Source: Aureimonas mangrovi (GTDB lineage Bacteria; Pseudomonadota; Alphaproteobacteria; Rhizobiales; Rhizobiaceae). Taken from it: DNA of 64,000 nt. Below the pieces are notes generated by a model. It worked only from the letters and a program-made list of their open reading frames with translations, ran no database searches and was not told where the DNA came from. Made by a program: the position numbers and the translations under genes. This document shows positions 43,860 through 54,179 of this stretch, in pieces (within the stretch, counting starts at the first letter, position 1; the number at the start of each line of letters is the position of its first letter). Where the stretch lies: assembly GCF_014058705.1 (NCBI RefSeq), contig NZ_CP059692.1, forward strand, positions 1,741,001-1,805,000. Reading direction: 5' to 3'.

Positions 43860-44666
43860 ATGGCATTGCCCGATTATTCCATGCGCCAGCTGCTCGAGGC
43901 TGGCGTCCACTTCGGCCACCAGACGCACCGCTGGAACCCGAAGATGGCGCCTTACATCTTCGGCGCGCGCAACAACATTCACATTCTCGATCTCGCGCAA
44001 ACGGTGCCGATGCTGCACCGCGCCCTGCAGGCCGTGTCCGACACGGTGGCCAAGGGCGGCCGCGTGCTCTTCGTCGGCACCAAGCGTCAGGCGTCTGAGA
44101 TCGTTGCCGATGCGGCGAACCGTTCGGCCCAGTATTACGTCAACGCCCGCTGGCTCGGCGGCATGCTGACGAACTGGAAGACGATCTCCAACTCGATCCA
44201 GCGTCTGCGCAAGCTCGACGAGCTGCTCGCCGGCGAGGCCCAGGGCTTCACCAAGAAGGAGCGCCTGACGCTTCAGCGCGAGCGCGACAAGCTCGACCGC
44301 GCTCTTGGCGGCATCAAGGACATGGGCGGCGTGCCGGACATGATCTTCATCATCGACACCAACAAGGAGTCGATTGCGATCGAAGAAGCCAAGCGCCTCA
44401 ACATCCCGGTCGTCGCGGTCGTCGATTCGAACTGCGATCCGGCTCCGATCGACTATCCGATCCCGGGCAACGACGATGCGGCGCGCGCCATCTCGCTCTA
44501 CTGCGACCTGATCGCCCGCTCGGCGGTCGACGGCATCGCCCGCCAGCAGGGCTCCATGGGCGTCGATCTCGGCGCGATGGAGGAGGCTCCCGAGGAGCCG
44601 GCGCTGGAGGGCGAGGCGGCTGCCGATGAGGCTCCGGCCGAGAACGAGGCGCCCGCCGCCGCCTGA
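43860..44666 (+). CDS. rpsB: 30S ribosomal protein S2
   Basis: A 268-residue S2 protein. [42 protein letters not shown]-like block ([17 protein letters not shown]), [12 protein letters not shown] and [12 protein letters not shown] are diagnostic. The Ala/Glu-rich C-terminal extension is usual for this group. First gene of the rpsB-tsf-pyrH-frr series. Confidence 0.98.
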   Translation: MALPDYSMRQLLEAGVHFGHQTHRWNPKMAPYIFGARNNIHILDLAQTVPMLHRALQAVSDTVAKGGRVLFVGTKRQASEIVADAANRSAQYYVNARWLGGMLTNWKTISNSIQRLRKLDELLAGEAQGFTKKERLTLQRERDKLDRALGGIKDMGGVPDMIFIIDTNKESIAIEEAKRLNIPVVAVVDSNCDPAPIDYPIPGNDDAARAISLYCDLIARSAVDGIARQQGSMGVDLGAMEEAPEEPALEGEAAADEAPAENEAPAAA

Positions 44667-44686
44667 TCGGTCCGACAACTCTTTTC

Positions 44687-44713
44687 GGCGGCGCTCCCGA
44701 GCGCCGCCTTTTT
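44687..44713 (+). terminator. Terminator or attenuator between rpsB and tsf
   Basis: GGCGGCGCT pairs with AGCGCCGCC around CCCG, followed by TTTTT. It probably lowers tsf transcription relative to rpsB. Confidence 0.8.
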
Positions 44714-44773
44714 CCGGCGCACGCTTCCAGAAGAAGTCCGTGCGCCCTCTTTTATGCGAAAGAAGGTTCAGCG

Positions 44774-45700
44774 ATGACCATTTCCGCCTCCATGGTGAAG
44801 GAACTGCGCGAGAAGACCGGCGCGGGCATGATGGACTGCAAGACGGCGCTCGCCGAGACCAACGGCGACATGGAGGCTGCGATCGACTGGCTTCGCGCCA
44901 AGGGCATCGCCAAGGCTGACAAGAAGTCGGGCCGCACCGCTGCAGAGGGTCTGGTCGCTGTGGCCGCCGGCGAGAACAAGGCGGTCGTCGTCGAGGTGAA
45001 CTCCGAGACCGACTTCGTCGCCCGCAACGACGCCTTCCAGGCGCTGGTGCGCGAGATCGCCGAGGTCGGCCTTTCCACGGACGGCACGGTCGAGGCAGTC
45101 GGCGCAGCGACGCAGCCTTCCAGCGGCAAGCCGGTCACCGACACCATCAAGGACGCGGTCGCCACCATCGGCGAGAACATGAGCCTGCGCCGCTCGGCGC
45201 TGCTGACTGTCTCCAATGGCGTCGTGGCCACCTACATACACAACGCGGTCGTCGATGGTCTCGGCAAGATGGGCGTTCTCGTCGCCATCGAATCGGCCGG
45301 TGACAAGGCTGCGCTGAACGCCTTCGGCCGCCAGGTCGCGATGCATGTCGCCGCTACCAACCCGCTGGCGCTGACCGACAGCGAGATCGACGCCGCCACC
45401 GTCGAGCGCGAGAAGGCCGTGTTCTCCGAGCAGGCCCGCCAGTCCGGCAAGCCCGAGAACATCATCGAAAAGATGGTCGAGGGCCGGATGCGCAAGTTCT
45501 ACGAGGAGGTCGTCCTCCTGAAGCAGAACTTCGTCATCAATCCGGATCTGACGGTCGAGAAGGCACTCGCCGAGGCCGAGAAGGACTTTGGCGCGCCGGC
45601 CAAGGTTACGGGCTTCGTCCGCTTCGCTCTGGGCGAGGGCGTCGAGCGCGAAGAGAGCGACTTCGCGGCCGAGGTCGCGGCGGCCGCCGGCAAGAAGTAG
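44774..45700 (+). CDS. tsf: Translation elongation factor Ts
   Basis: A 308-residue EF-Ts, the nucleotide exchange factor of EF-Tu. [33 protein letters not shown] and the C-terminal [14 protein letters not shown] are diagnostic. Ribosome site GAAAGAAGG precedes the ATG. Confidence 0.98.
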   Translation: MTISASMVKELREKTGAGMMDCKTALAETNGDMEAAIDWLRAKGIAKADKKSGRTAAEGLVAVAAGENKAVVVEVNSETDFVARNDAFQALVREIAEVGLSTDGTVEAVGAATQPSSGKPVTDTIKDAVATIGENMSLRRSALLTVSNGVVATYIHNAVVDGLGKMGVLVAIESAGDKAALNAFGRQVAMHVAATNPLALTDSEIDAATVEREKAVFSEQARQSGKPENIIEKMVEGRMRKFYEEVVLLKQNFVINPDLTVEKALAEAEKDFGAPAKVTGFVRFALGEGVEREESDFAAEVAAAAGKK

Positions 45701-45729
45701 TCCGATCCCATCGATCGGCTTCGCATGTG

Positions 45730-45756
45730 GGGCGTCCGCTTGAGAAGCGGGCGCCC
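45730..45756 (+). terminator. Weak terminator or hairpin after tsf
   Basis: A 12-base-pair stem with one wobble (GGGCGTCCGCTT with AAGCGGGCGCCC) and a GAG loop, followed only by TTCCTG. The short T stretch suggests partial termination before pyrH. Confidence 0.5.
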
Positions 45757-45796
45757 TTCCTGTATCGCGATCCCGGCATTCTGACAGGTGAATTCG

Positions 45797-46516
45797 ATGG
45801 CAACTGAGGTGCGCTTCAAGCGCGTGCTCCTGAAGGTCTCCGGCGAAGCGCTGATGGGGGCACAGGGATTCGGGATCGACGTGGCCGTCGCGGACCGCAT
45901 AGCGCGTGACATCCAGTCGGCCCGCAAGCTCGGCGTCGACATCTCGATCGTCGTGGGTGGCGGCAACATCTTCCGGGGCGTCGCCGTCGCCTCCAAGGGT
46001 GGAGACCGCGTGACGGGCGACCAGATGGGCATGCTCGCCACCGTCATCAACGCGCTGGCGCTGCGAACGTCGCTCACCAAGATCGGGATCGACGCGGTGG
46101 TGCTCTCGGCCATCCCGATGCCCGAGATCTGTGAGAGCTTCTCGCAGCTCGTGGCGCTTGCCCATGCGGAAAAGGGCCGCGTCGTGATTTTCGCCGGCGG
46201 CACGGGCAATCCGTTCTTCACCACCGATTCGGCCGCGGCGCTTCGCGCCGCCGAGATGGGCGTCGATGCGCTGTTCAAGGGAACGCAGGTGGACGGCATC
46301 TACAGCGCCGATCCCAAGACGCATCCCGACGCCACGCGCTACGAGCGGCTGACCCACGACGAGGTCCTGAACAAGGGCCTTGCGGTGATGGACGTTGCGG
46401 CGGTTGCGCTCGCGCGTGAAAACCGCATTCCCATCGTCGTCTTCTCGATTCACGAGGAAGGCGGCTTCGCCGCGATTCTCTCGGGCGGCGGTCGCGCGAC
46501 CGTCGTCTCCGACTAA
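45797..46516 (+). CDS. pyrH: UMP kinase
   Basis: A 239-residue UMP kinase of the amino acid kinase family, making UDP from UMP. FKRVLLKVSGEALMG, VVGGGNIFRG, DQMGMLATVINALALR and GTGNPFFTTDSAAALRAAEM identify it. I chose the ATG at 45797 with AGGTGA nine bases upstream, not the GTG at 45788. frr follows 24 bases downstream. Confidence 0.97.
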   Translation: MATEVRFKRVLLKVSGEALMGAQGFGIDVAVADRIARDIQSARKLGVDISIVVGGGNIFRGVAVASKGGDRVTGDQMGMLATVINALALRTSLTKIGIDAVVLSAIPMPEICESFSQLVALAHAEKGRVVIFAGGTGNPFFTTDSAAALRAAEMGVDALFKGTQVDGIYSADPKTHPDATRYERLTHDEVLNKGLAVMDVAAVALARENRIPIVVFSIHEEGGFAAILSGGGRATVVSD

Positions 46517-46540
46517 CGACCAAGACCCAAGGACAAGAAG

Positions 46541-47098
46541 ATGGCCGAACTCGACCTCAAGGAACTGAAGCGCCGCATGGACGGTGCGATCTCGTCCTTC
46601 CAGAGCGATCTCGCCGGCCTTCGCACCGGACGCGCCTCCGCTAGTCTCCTCGATCCGATCACCATCGAGGCCTACGGCTCCTCGATGCCGATCAACCAGG
46701 TCGCGAACGTCTCGGTACCCGAGGCGCGCATGCTTTCGGTGTCGGTCTGGGACAAGTCGATGGTGGGCGCCGTCGAGCGCGCGATCCGCGATTCGAATCT
46801 CGGCCTCAACCCGGTCACCGACGGCACGACGCTGCGCATCCCGCTGCCCGAGCTGAACGAGCAGCGCCGCAAGGAACTCGTCAAGGTCGCCCACCAGTAC
46901 GGTGAGAGCGCGCGCGTTGCCGTGCGGCACGTGCGCCGTGACGGCATGGATCTTCTCAAGAAGATGGAAAAGGACGGCGAAATCGGGCAGGACGAGAGCC
47001 GGCAGACGTCCGAGAAGGTCCAGAAGATGACCGACGATACGGTTTCGGAGATCGACAAGTTGCTGTCGGTCAAGGAAGCCGAAATCATGCAGGTCTAG
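46541..47098 (+). CDS. frr: Ribosome recycling factor
   Basis: A 185-residue RRF, which with EF-G splits post-termination ribosomes. [50 protein letters not shown] (in two parts) and the helical end [16 protein letters not shown] are typical. Site GGACAAGAAG precedes the ATG. Confidence 0.97.
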   Translation: MAELDLKELKRRMDGAISSFQSDLAGLRTGRASASLLDPITIEAYGSSMPINQVANVSVPEARMLSVSVWDKSMVGAVERAIRDSNLGLNPVTDGTTLRIPLPELNEQRRKELVKVAHQYGESARVAVRHVRRDGMDLLKKMEKDGEIGQDESRQTSEKVQKMTDDTVSEIDKLLSVKEAEIMQV

Positions 47099-47138
47099 TC
47101 TGTCGGCGGACGAGAGCTGGCAAGAGAGGCGAGGGACG

Positions 47139-47855
47139 GTGCCGAACCCCCAACACGTCGCCATCATCATGGACGGCAACGGCCGGTGGGCGAAGGCGCG
47201 GGGCCTGCCGCGCACGGCCGGTCACCGCCGCGGCGTCGAAGCCGTGCGCGAGGCCGTGCGCACGGCCGCCGACCTGCGCATTCCCTACCTTACGCTCTTC
47301 GCCTTCTCCTCGGAGAACTGGAACAGGCCCGCCGAAGAGGTGCGCGATCTGATGGGGCTCCTAAAGCTCTTCATCCGTCGCGACCTGGCGGATCTGCACA
47401 AGGAAGGCGTGCGGGTGCGGGTCATCGGGGCGCGAGACAATCTCGCCGCCGACATCCGCGCGCTTCTCGAAGAAGCCGAGAGCCTGACCCGCGACAACAC
47501 CAACATGACGGTCGTCGTCGCCTTCAACTATGGTGCTCGTGACGAGGTGGCGCGAGCCATGCGGCGCATCGCCGAGAAGCTGGCCTCGGGCGACGTCTCG
47601 ATCGAGGAACTGAGCGTCGAGACGCTGGATCAGCACCTCGACACCGCCGGCATCCCGGACCCGGACCTCATCATCCGCACCAGCGGCGAATTGCGCCTGT
47701 CCAACTTTCTTCTCTGGCAGGCGGCCTATTCGGAGTTCGCGTTTCTGCCCTGTCTCTGGCCGGACTTCGACCGCAAGACGTTCCAGGACGTCGTTGAGGA
47801 GTTCGCCACACGTGACCGCCGTTTCGGCGGTATCTCGCGAGAGATCGCGTCGTAG
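47139..47855 (+). CDS. uppS: Undecaprenyl diphosphate synthase
   Basis: A 238-residue cis-prenyltransferase making the C55 lipid carrier for peptidoglycan and polysaccharides. [15 protein letters not shown] carries the catalytic Asp; [12 protein letters not shown] and [22 protein letters not shown]-type AYSEFAF end are conserved. GTG start at 47139 with GAGGGAC upstream. cdsA follows after two bases. Confidence 0.97.
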   Translation: MPNPQHVAIIMDGNGRWAKARGLPRTAGHRRGVEAVREAVRTAADLRIPYLTLFAFSSENWNRPAEEVRDLMGLLKLFIRRDLADLHKEGVRVRVIGARDNLAADIRALLEEAESLTRDNTNMTVVVAFNYGARDEVARAMRRIAEKLASGDVSIEELSVETLDQHLDTAGIPDPDLIIRTSGELRLSNFLLWQAAYSEFAFLPCLWPDFDRKTFQDVVEEFATRDRRFGGISREIAS

Positions 47856-47857
47856 GA

Positions 47858-48709
47858 ATGGGTCTTGGTCTCGGACGTCTTGCCGCCACGCAATCCTGGG
47901 ACGATCTTCGTTCCCGCTTGATCTCGGCCGTCGTGCTGGGGCTCCTCGTCCTCGGCGTCGCTGTTCTCGGTGGGGTCGCCTTCCGCATCCTGTGCTTCGT
48001 CGCCGGTGTCATCGTGTTCGACGAATGGACACGGATGACCCGGGCCAAGCAGGCCGGCGGGATCTTCACCTTTACGCGTCGTGCGCTCTTTGCATCCTAC
48101 ATCGCGTTCCTGTTCGACTGGCCGGTCCTATCGATCGCCATCCTCGTCGCGGCCGGGATCTTCATCGCTGTGGTGGACCGCAGAGAGAGGCGGGCGAGTT
48201 GGCTGCTCGGCGGCCTGTGCTACGCGGGACTGGCGGGCCTTGCCCCCGGAATGTTGCGCGGTGACGACCCGGAGGGTCTGGCGGCGCTCGGCCTCGTCAT
48301 CTGCGTCGTCTGGGCGACGGACGTCTTCGCGTATTTCTTCGGGCGGACGATCGGCGGGCGCAAGCTTCTGCCGCGCGTCTCTCCGAAAAAGACCCTCTCC
48401 GGCGCAGTGGGTGGGCTTTTGGCTGGCGTTGGCTTCGGCCTCCTCTACTCCCACGTCGTCGCGGGCGAGGCGAGCCTATGGATCGCGTTCCTTTCGGCCG
48501 TCCTGTCGATCCTGGGGCAGACGGGGGATCTGTTCGAATCCTGGGTGAAGCGCCGCTTCGGGGTCAAGGATTCCGGCCGCCTCATCCCCGGTCACGGCGG
48601 GCTGATGGACCGGATCGACGCGCTGGTCGTCTCCACCGCCGCGCTGTGGCTGATCGCGCTTATCCTGCGCGGTGTCGACGAGCCGGCGCGCGCCATCTTC
48701 GCGCTGTAA
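47858..48709 (+). CDS. cdsA: Phosphatidate cytidylyltransferase
   Basis: A 283-residue inner-membrane enzyme with about seven helices making CDP-diacylglycerol. The signature is SWVKRRFGVKDSGRLIPGHG followed by GLMDRIDAL, and SPKKTLSGAVGG lies before. It directly precedes rseP with no dxr between, unlike many relatives. A second CdsA-like gene is at 39 kb. Confidence 0.95.
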   Translation: MGLGLGRLAATQSWDDLRSRLISAVVLGLLVLGVAVLGGVAFRILCFVAGVIVFDEWTRMTRAKQAGGIFTFTRRALFASYIAFLFDWPVLSIAILVAAGIFIAVVDRRERRASWLLGGLCYAGLAGLAPGMLRGDDPEGLAALGLVICVVWATDVFAYFFGRTIGGRKLLPRVSPKKTLSGAVGGLLAGVGFGLLYSHVVAGEASLWIAFLSAVLSILGQTGDLFESWVKRRFGVKDSGRLIPGHGGLMDRIDALVVSTAALWLIALILRGVDEPARAIFAL

Positions 48710-48774
48710 TCGCGCCCCTATAGTCTCGACGTTCCCGCTCTTGCGGGGCGCCGCTTTCGGAAGGAACAACGGGG

Positions 48775-49917
48775 ATGGAGTTCTTGAGCTCGCTGGGCGG
48801 GGGCGTCTTCGACATGACGCTCGGCACGATCGTGCCTTTCCTCTTCGTGCTCACGGTCATCGTCTTCTTCCATGAACTCGGCCACTATCTGGTGGGCCGC
48901 TGGTGCGGCATCCGCGTCCTCGCCTTTTCGATCGGCTTCGGCCCCGAACTCGTCGGATTCAACGACCGGGCCGGTACGCGCTGGAAGGTCTGCGCGATCC
49001 CGCTCGGCGGCTACGTCAAATTCATGGGCGACGAGAACGCAGCGAGCGTTCCGGACAATGCGGCGCTGGCGCGCATGAATGACGAAGAGCGCAGCGGCGC
49101 GTTCCACACCAAGAGCGTCGCGCGCCGCGCTGCGACGGTTGCCGCCGGACCGATCGCCAACTTCATCCTCGCCATCGTGATCTTCGCGGGTGTCGCCTAC
49201 TTCAACGGCCGCGTGGTCGGCGACCCGGTGATCGCACAGGTCCAGGCGGATTCGCCGGCGCAGGCCGCAGGACTGCAGCCCGGCGACCGAATCCTCTCCG
49301 CTGACGGCGAGGAAATCCGCTACTTCTCTGATTTCCAGCGCCACGTGTCGACGCGCGCGGGCGTGCCGATCGCGCTCGAAGTCGAGCGCGACGGCCGCGC
49401 GGTCGATCTGACCGTGACGCCTGCCGTGCGCATCCAGACCGACAATTTCGGCAACGAGTTTCCGATGCCGATCATCGGCATCGTCGCGGACGAGGCCTCT
49501 GCCGCCTTCCGCACCGAAGAGCTGTCTCTGCCGGCTTCGCTTTCCTACGGGGTGGAGCAGACGTGGTTCATAACGGGCCAGACCGTTTCCTTCATCGGCG
49601 GCATCTTCTCCGGTTCGCAGCCGAGCGACCAGATCGGCGGACCGGTGCGCATCGCGCAGGTCTCGGGGCAGGCAGCTTCGCTCGGCTTTGCGCCACTCCT
49701 CAACCTCGCCGCTCTCCTGTCGATTTCGATCGGTCTCCTGAACCTTCTGCCCATCCCCATGCTCGATGGCGGACACCTGATGTTCTACGCCGCGGAGGCG
49801 GTGCGCGGACGCCCGCTGAGCGAGCGGGTTCAGGAGATCGGCTTCAGGATCGGGCTCGCCTTGGTGATGGGCCTTATGGTATTCGCGTTCTGGAATGACC
49901 TGTCGAGTCTCACCTGA
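48775..49917 (+). CDS. rseP: RseP/MmpA site-2 zinc metalloprotease
   Basis: A 380-residue membrane protease. HELGH (33-37) in helix 1 and NLLPIPMLDGGH near residue 325 form the zinc site; one PDZ domain (about 140-210, DSPAQAAGLQPGDRILSADG) is between. It cleaves membrane-embedded anti-sigma factors or signal-peptide remnants. GAAGGAACAACGGGG precedes the ATG. Confidence 0.95.
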   Translation: MEFLSSLGGGVFDMTLGTIVPFLFVLTVIVFFHELGHYLVGRWCGIRVLAFSIGFGPELVGFNDRAGTRWKVCAIPLGGYVKFMGDENAASVPDNAALARMNDEERSGAFHTKSVARRAATVAAGPIANFILAIVIFAGVAYFNGRVVGDPVIAQVQADSPAQAAGLQPGDRILSADGEEIRYFSDFQRHVSTRAGVPIALEVERDGRAVDLTVTPAVRIQTDNFGNEFPMPIIGIVADEASAAFRTEELSLPASLSYGVEQTWFITGQTVSFIGGIFSGSQPSDQIGGPVRIAQVSGQAASLGFAPLLNLAALLSISIGLLNLLPIPMLDGGHLMFYAAEAVRGRPLSERVQEIGFRIGLALVMGLMVFAFWNDLSSLT

Positions 49918-50003
49918 GGCTTGCGGGCACCAGGGGAACGTCCGGGGGATTAGCGAAACGTTAACCATGTTGTTCGGCGCCGTGGCGTCCGGGCAACGGT
50001 TTT

Positions 50004-50062
50004 CCGAATCCTAAAGGGATTCGGTCCAGTTTGGTTGAACGCGATCGCAAAGCCGATACAAG
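50004..50062 (+). promoter_or_regulatory. Inverted repeat and candidate promoter before bamA
   Basis: CCGAATCC-TAAAG-GGATTCGG (50004-50024) is a perfect 8+8 hairpin in the 210-base rseP-bamA gap. Just after it TTGAAC (50035-50040), 16 bases and TACAAG (50057-50062) could form a bamA promoter. The hairpin may terminate rseP transcripts weakly, bind a regulator, or be a dispersed palindromic repeat. Confidence 0.45.
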
Positions 50063-50127
50063 GCAAGGGTCGTGCGGTCGGCTCAGTGCCGGCGCTCGGC
50101 GGGGACAGAGCATAAGGTGATGGGCCT

Positions 50128-52614
50128 ATGAAGGCGGGTACGAAGCTTCTCAGAGCGATGTCGGCGGCAGCCCTGTCATCGACGGTTCTCGCGGTCTCTG
50201 CCGTCAGCCTCCAGATGGTCGACATTCCGGCAGCCCATGCGCAGGCCGTCAGCAACATCCAGGTCCAGGGCAATACGCGCGTCGATGCGGAGACGGTCCG
50301 CAACCTGACGCAGATCACGCCCGGCCAGAACGTCAGCGCCGCGCAGATCGATGCGGCCGTGACGCGGCTTTTCGCGACCGGTCTCTTCTCCGACGTGCGC
50401 ATCAGCCGCTCCGGCGGCACTCTCGTCGTCCAGGTCGACGAGAACCAGATCGTCAACGAGGTGCTCTTCCAGGGCAATCGCCGACTACAGACCGAACAGC
50501 TCGAGGCGACGGTCCAGACCTCGTCGCGCAGCGCCTACAACGCCTCCACCGCGCAAGCAGACGTCGAGGCGATCCGCGCGGCCTACTCGCGCACCGGCCG
50601 CTCGGATGCGGTGGTGAGCGTCCAGACCGTTCCGGTCGAGGGGAATCGCGTCAACGTCGTCTTCGAGATCAACGAGGGCGATCGCACGCGCATCGAGCAG
50701 ATCAACTTCGTCGGCAACAACGCCTTCGGCGACGGCCGCCTCAAAGAGGTGATCTCGCTGCGCGAGACGGGCCTGTTCGGCTTCCTTCAGCGTTCCGACA
50801 TCTATGATGAGGATCGCCTGCGCGCCGATGAGGAGGCGCTGCGTCGTTTCTACTACAATCGCGGCTTCGCGGATTTCCGCATCGTCTCCTCGGTCGCCGA
50901 ACTCGATGCCGAGCAGAACCAGTATTTCGTGACGATCACGGTCGATGAGGGTGAGCGCTACAGCTTCGGCAACATTGCGATCGACTCCACCGTTGCCGGC
51001 ATCGACGCACAGAGCCTGAATGACGAGCTCGAGACGCAGGCCGGCAGCACCTACAGCGCCGAGAAGGTCGAGGACACGCTCGTCAACCTGACGAACGCCG
51101 TCGCGGCGCAGGGCTACGCCTTCGCGCAGGTTACCCCGCGTGGCAACCGCGATTTCGCCACCAACACGATCTCGATCGATTACGTGATCGACGAGGGCCC
51201 GCGCGCCTACATCGAGCGGATCGAGGTTCGCGGCAACACGAAGACGCGTGACTATGTCATCCGTCGCGAGTTCGACGTGTCGGAAGGCGACGCCTTCAAC
51301 CAGGTGCTGGTCCAGCGGGCTCGCCAGCGCCTCGAGGCGCTGCGCTTCTTCGAGCGCGTCAATGTCTCGACCGCGCCCGGCTCCCAGCCCGATCGCGTGA
51401 TCGTGGTGGTGCAGGTCGTCGAGCAGGCGACGGGCGAGTTCTCCGTCGGCGGCGGCTATTCGACGGGCGGCGAGAACGCCGGTCCGGTCGCCGAGGTCAG
51501 CGTCACCGAGCGCAACTTCCTCGGTCGCGGACAGTTCGTGCGCGTCTCCGCCGGCTTCGGCGAGGACTCCAGCAATTACAGCCTCGCTTTCACCGAGCCC
51601 TATTTCCTCGGGCGTCGTCTCGCGGCGGGCTTCGATCTCTACCGGTCGGAGAACTCGTCGCAATCCTACGACATCGAGCGCTTGGGCGGCTCGCTGCGCA
51701 TCGCCGCGCCGATCACCGAAGACGTGACGGCTCAGCTCGCCTACAACTACAAGCAGGAGACGTTCGGCGACAACACGGGTGTGCAGCTCTTCGAGCCGCG
51801 CAACCCGGGTGATCCGCTGGTGCCGGTTCTCGACAACGGCAATCCGCTCTTCAGCACCTGCGGAACACCGAATCCTGCGGCGTATAGGGATCAGTTCGGC
51901 AACGTCGTCGACTTCAACGGCCGTCCCGTCACCTCGCCGAACTTCACGCGCTCGCCGATCATCAACGACGCGATCTGCGACAGCCCGTACTCGACCTCGT
52001 CGATCTCCTACGCGCTGACCTACAACACGCTCGACAACCAGAACGACCCGCGTGACGGTCTCTTCCTGCAGGCCGGCCAGGAGATCGCGGGCATCGGCGG
52101 CGACGCTCAGTTCCTGCGCTCCACGGGTCGGGGCTCGTTCTTCTCGCTCCTCTCGGAAGAGTACGACATCGTCAGCCAGCTCTCGGCGGGTGGCGGCAAC
52201 GTTACGGCGCTCGGAGACGATCTGCGCGTCTTCGACAACTTCTTCCGGGGTCAGGACATCGTCCGCGGCTTCGAGTACCAGGGCATCGGTCCTCGCCAGA
52301 ACGGCGTTGCGATCGGCGGCGAGAACTTCGTCAACGCCAGCGCGGAAGTGACCTTCCCGCTGCCGCTGATCTCGCGCGATCTTGGCTTCCGCGGCGCGGC
52401 CTTCGCCGATGCGGGCTCGCTGTGGGGCTTCGACAATGCTGGCGGCTATCAGGACATCGTGGGTGACGATTTCGCGCTCCGCGCCTCGGCCGGTGTCGGC
52501 CTGATCTGGGCCTCGCCCTTCGGTCCGCTGCGCGTGAACTATGCGATCCCGCTCGCCGAAGAGGACTTCGACGAGACGCAGGAGTTCTCCTTCGGCATCT
52601 CCTCGCGCTTCTGA
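50128..52614 (+). CDS. bamA: Outer membrane protein assembly factor BamA
   Basis: An 828-residue Omp85 protein. Signal peptide ends near AHAQA; five POTRA repeats follow ([81 protein letters not shown]), then a 16-strand barrel with VRGF-type [12 protein letters not shown] lid-lock motif and C-terminal FSFGISSRF ending in Phe. It inserts outer-membrane barrels. Two cysteines in a barrel loop (near STCGTPN and DAICDSPY) may form a disulfide. Confidence 0.97.
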   Translation: MKAGTKLLRAMSAAALSSTVLAVSAVSLQMVDIPAAHAQAVSNIQVQGNTRVDAETVRNLTQITPGQNVSAAQIDAAVTRLFATGLFSDVRISRSGGTLVVQVDENQIVNEVLFQGNRRLQTEQLEATVQTSSRSAYNASTAQADVEAIRAAYSRTGRSDAVVSVQTVPVEGNRVNVVFEINEGDRTRIEQINFVGNNAFGDGRLKEVISLRETGLFGFLQRSDIYDEDRLRADEEALRRFYYNRGFADFRIVSSVAELDAEQNQYFVTITVDEGERYSFGNIAIDSTVAGIDAQSLNDELETQAGSTYSAEKVEDTLVNLTNAVAAQGYAFAQVTPRGNRDFATNTISIDYVIDEGPRAYIERIEVRGNTKTRDYVIRREFDVSEGDAFNQVLVQRARQRLEALRFFERVNVSTAPGSQPDRVIVVVQVVEQATGEFSVGGGYSTGGENAGPVAEVSVTERNFLGRGQFVRVSAGFGEDSSNYSLAFTEPYFLGRRLAAGFDLYRSENSSQSYDIERLGGSLRIAAPITEDVTAQLAYNYKQETFGDNTGVQLFEPRNPGDPLVPVLDNGNPLFSTCGTPNPAAYRDQFGNVVDFNGRPVTSPNFTRSPIINDAICDSPYSTSSISYALTYNTLDNQNDPRDGLFLQAGQEIAGIGGDAQFLRSTGRGSFFSLLSEEYDIVSQLSAGGGNVTALGDDLRVFDNFFRGQDIVRGFEYQGIGPRQNGVAIGGENFVNASAEVTFPLPLISRDLGFRGAAFADAGSLWGFDNAGGYQDIVGDDFALRASAGVGLIWASPFGPLRVNYAIPLAEEDFDETQEFSFGISSRF

Positions 52615-52654
52615 TGGCGTGGGGCCGGCTCGTCCGGCCTCCGCCGCGACCTTG

Positions 52655-53713
52655 ATGACCGACACAACCTTCTTCGCGCGCGGTCCTGCTTTCACGCTCG
52701 AGACGCTGGCCGAACTCTGTGAGGCCCGACTCGAGCGGGGGGCGGGTGAGGGCGTTCGCATAGACGGCATCGCGACGCTCGACGCGGCCGGGCCAGGCGA
52801 TGTCAGCTTCTTCGACAATCCGCGTTATTCGGCGGACCTCGCCGCGACGCGGGCGGGCGCGATCGTGGTGGCGCCGCGCCATCTCGGGTCCGTGCGCTCT
52901 GGACTTCCCGTCCTTGTTGCGAAAGACGCGCAGCGCGCCTTTGCGCTTGCTGGACGGGCGCTATTCCCCGACGCCATCTCGCCGATGCCGCTGGTCGGGA
53001 CGTCAGGGGTCTCTGATCGCGCCAGCGTCGACCCGAGCGCCGTCCTCGAGGACTGCGTTGTGGTCGAGCCGTTCGCGACCATCGGCCCACGGGCGCAGGT
53101 GGGGCGCGGCACGGTGGTGTCGTCCGGAGCGGTGATCGGAGCCGATTGCCGGATCGGACGCGATTGCTGCGTCGGCGCGCAGGTGTCGGTACAGCACGCC
53201 TTGATCGGGGACCGGGTGATCCTGCATTCAGGCGTGCAGATCGGTCAGGACGGTTTCGGCTATTCGATGGGTGCTGCCGGCATCCTCAAAATGGTCCAGA
53301 TTGGCCGCGTGATCGTTCAGGACAATGTCGAGATCGGCGCCAACACGACGGTCGATCGCGGCGCGCTGCGCGACACGGTGATCGGCGAGAACACCAAGAT
53401 CGACAATCAGGTGCAGATCGCTCACAACGTGCGGATCGGGCGCAATTGCGTCATCGTCAGCCAGGTCGGCATCGCGGGCTCGGCAACGCTCGGTGACGGG
53501 GTGGTGATCGGCGGCCAGAGCGGCGTGAACGGGCATGTGACGATCGGTGACGGCGCGCAGATCGCAGCCGTCAGTTCGGTCGCCGGAGACGTTCCCCCCG
53601 GTGCTCGGTGGGGCGGCGCACCGGCCCATCCCGTGCGTGACTGGCTGCGGGAGGTGATGTGGGTTCAGGAGATGGCCAAGCGCGGCCGCAAGTCGAGGAA
53701 GGCTGATGAGTGA
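52655..53713 (+). CDS. lpxD: UDP-3-O-(3-hydroxyacyl)glucosamine N-acyltransferase
   Basis: A 352-residue LpxD adding the second acyl chain in lipid A synthesis. An N-terminal uridine-binding domain ([16 protein letters not shown]) precedes left-handed beta-helix hexapeptide repeats, with the catalytic His in [13 protein letters not shown]. The ATG at 52655 is preceded by an in-frame TTG. It overlaps fabZ by 8 bases. Confidence 0.96.
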   Translation: MTDTTFFARGPAFTLETLAELCEARLERGAGEGVRIDGIATLDAAGPGDVSFFDNPRYSADLAATRAGAIVVAPRHLGSVRSGLPVLVAKDAQRAFALAGRALFPDAISPMPLVGTSGVSDRASVDPSAVLEDCVVVEPFATIGPRAQVGRGTVVSSGAVIGADCRIGRDCCVGAQVSVQHALIGDRVILHSGVQIGQDGFGYSMGAAGILKMVQIGRVIVQDNVEIGANTTVDRGALRDTVIGENTKIDNQVQIAHNVRIGRNCVIVSQVGIAGSATLGDGVVIGGQSGVNGHVTIGDGAQIAAVSSVAGDVPPGARWGGAPAHPVRDWLREVMWVQEMAKRGRKSRKADE

Positions 53714-54179
53714 CGCGACGACGGCGCTGGAGAGCGCCGATATCCAGAAGATCATGCAGCTTCTGCCGCATCGCTATCCCTTCCTCCTGGTCGACCGGAT
53801 CGTGGATATCGACGGCGACAGGCGCGCGATCGGAATCAAGAACGTGACGGCCAGCGAGCCGCATTTCCAAGGGCATTTCCCTGCTGCGCCAGTGATGCCG
53901 GGTGTTCTCATCATCGAAGGCATGGCGCAGACAGCGGGCGCTATCTGCACGATGGCGCAAGGCACCGGCACGCCGGCGCTCGTCTATTTCATGACGATCG
54001 ACAATGCCAAGTTCCGCAAGCCCGTCGTGCCTGGCGATCGCATCGAGTATCACGTCGAACAGACGAAGAAGCGCGGCAACATCTGGAAGTTCGACTGCGT
54101 CGCCAAGGTCGACGGTGGCAAGGTGGCGGAGGCGACTGTCAGCGCAATGCTCGTGCCCGCACAGGACGCCTCTGCCTGA
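53706..54179 (+). CDS. fabZ: 3-hydroxyacyl-ACP dehydratase FabZ
   Basis: A 157-residue hot-dog fold dehydratase of type II fatty acid synthesis. [37 protein letters not shown] carry the active-site His and Glu. It competes with LpxA/LpxD for hydroxyacyl-ACP, explaining its place in this block. TGATG overlap with lpxA. Confidence 0.97.
   Translation: MSDATTALESADIQKIMQLLPHRYPFLLVDRIVDIDGDRRAIGIKNVTASEPHFQGHFPAAPVMPGVLIIEGMAQTAGAICTMAQGTGTPALVYFMTIDNAKFRKPVVPGDRIEYHVEQTKKRGNIWKFDCVAKVDGGKVAEATVSAMLVPAQDASA

Noticed and set aside
44768-47215. 815-codon open frame antisense to tsf, pyrH and frr
   Set aside because: It spans three unmistakable genes on the other strand and has shadow composition.
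49935-49962. GGAAC ... CGTT resembling an EcfG/RpoE2 stress promoter before bamA
   Set aside because: The spacer is 19 bases, whereas the consensus needs 16-17.
50485-52818. 777-codon open frame antisense to bamA
   Set aside because: Shadow of bamA; no domain, no ribosome site.
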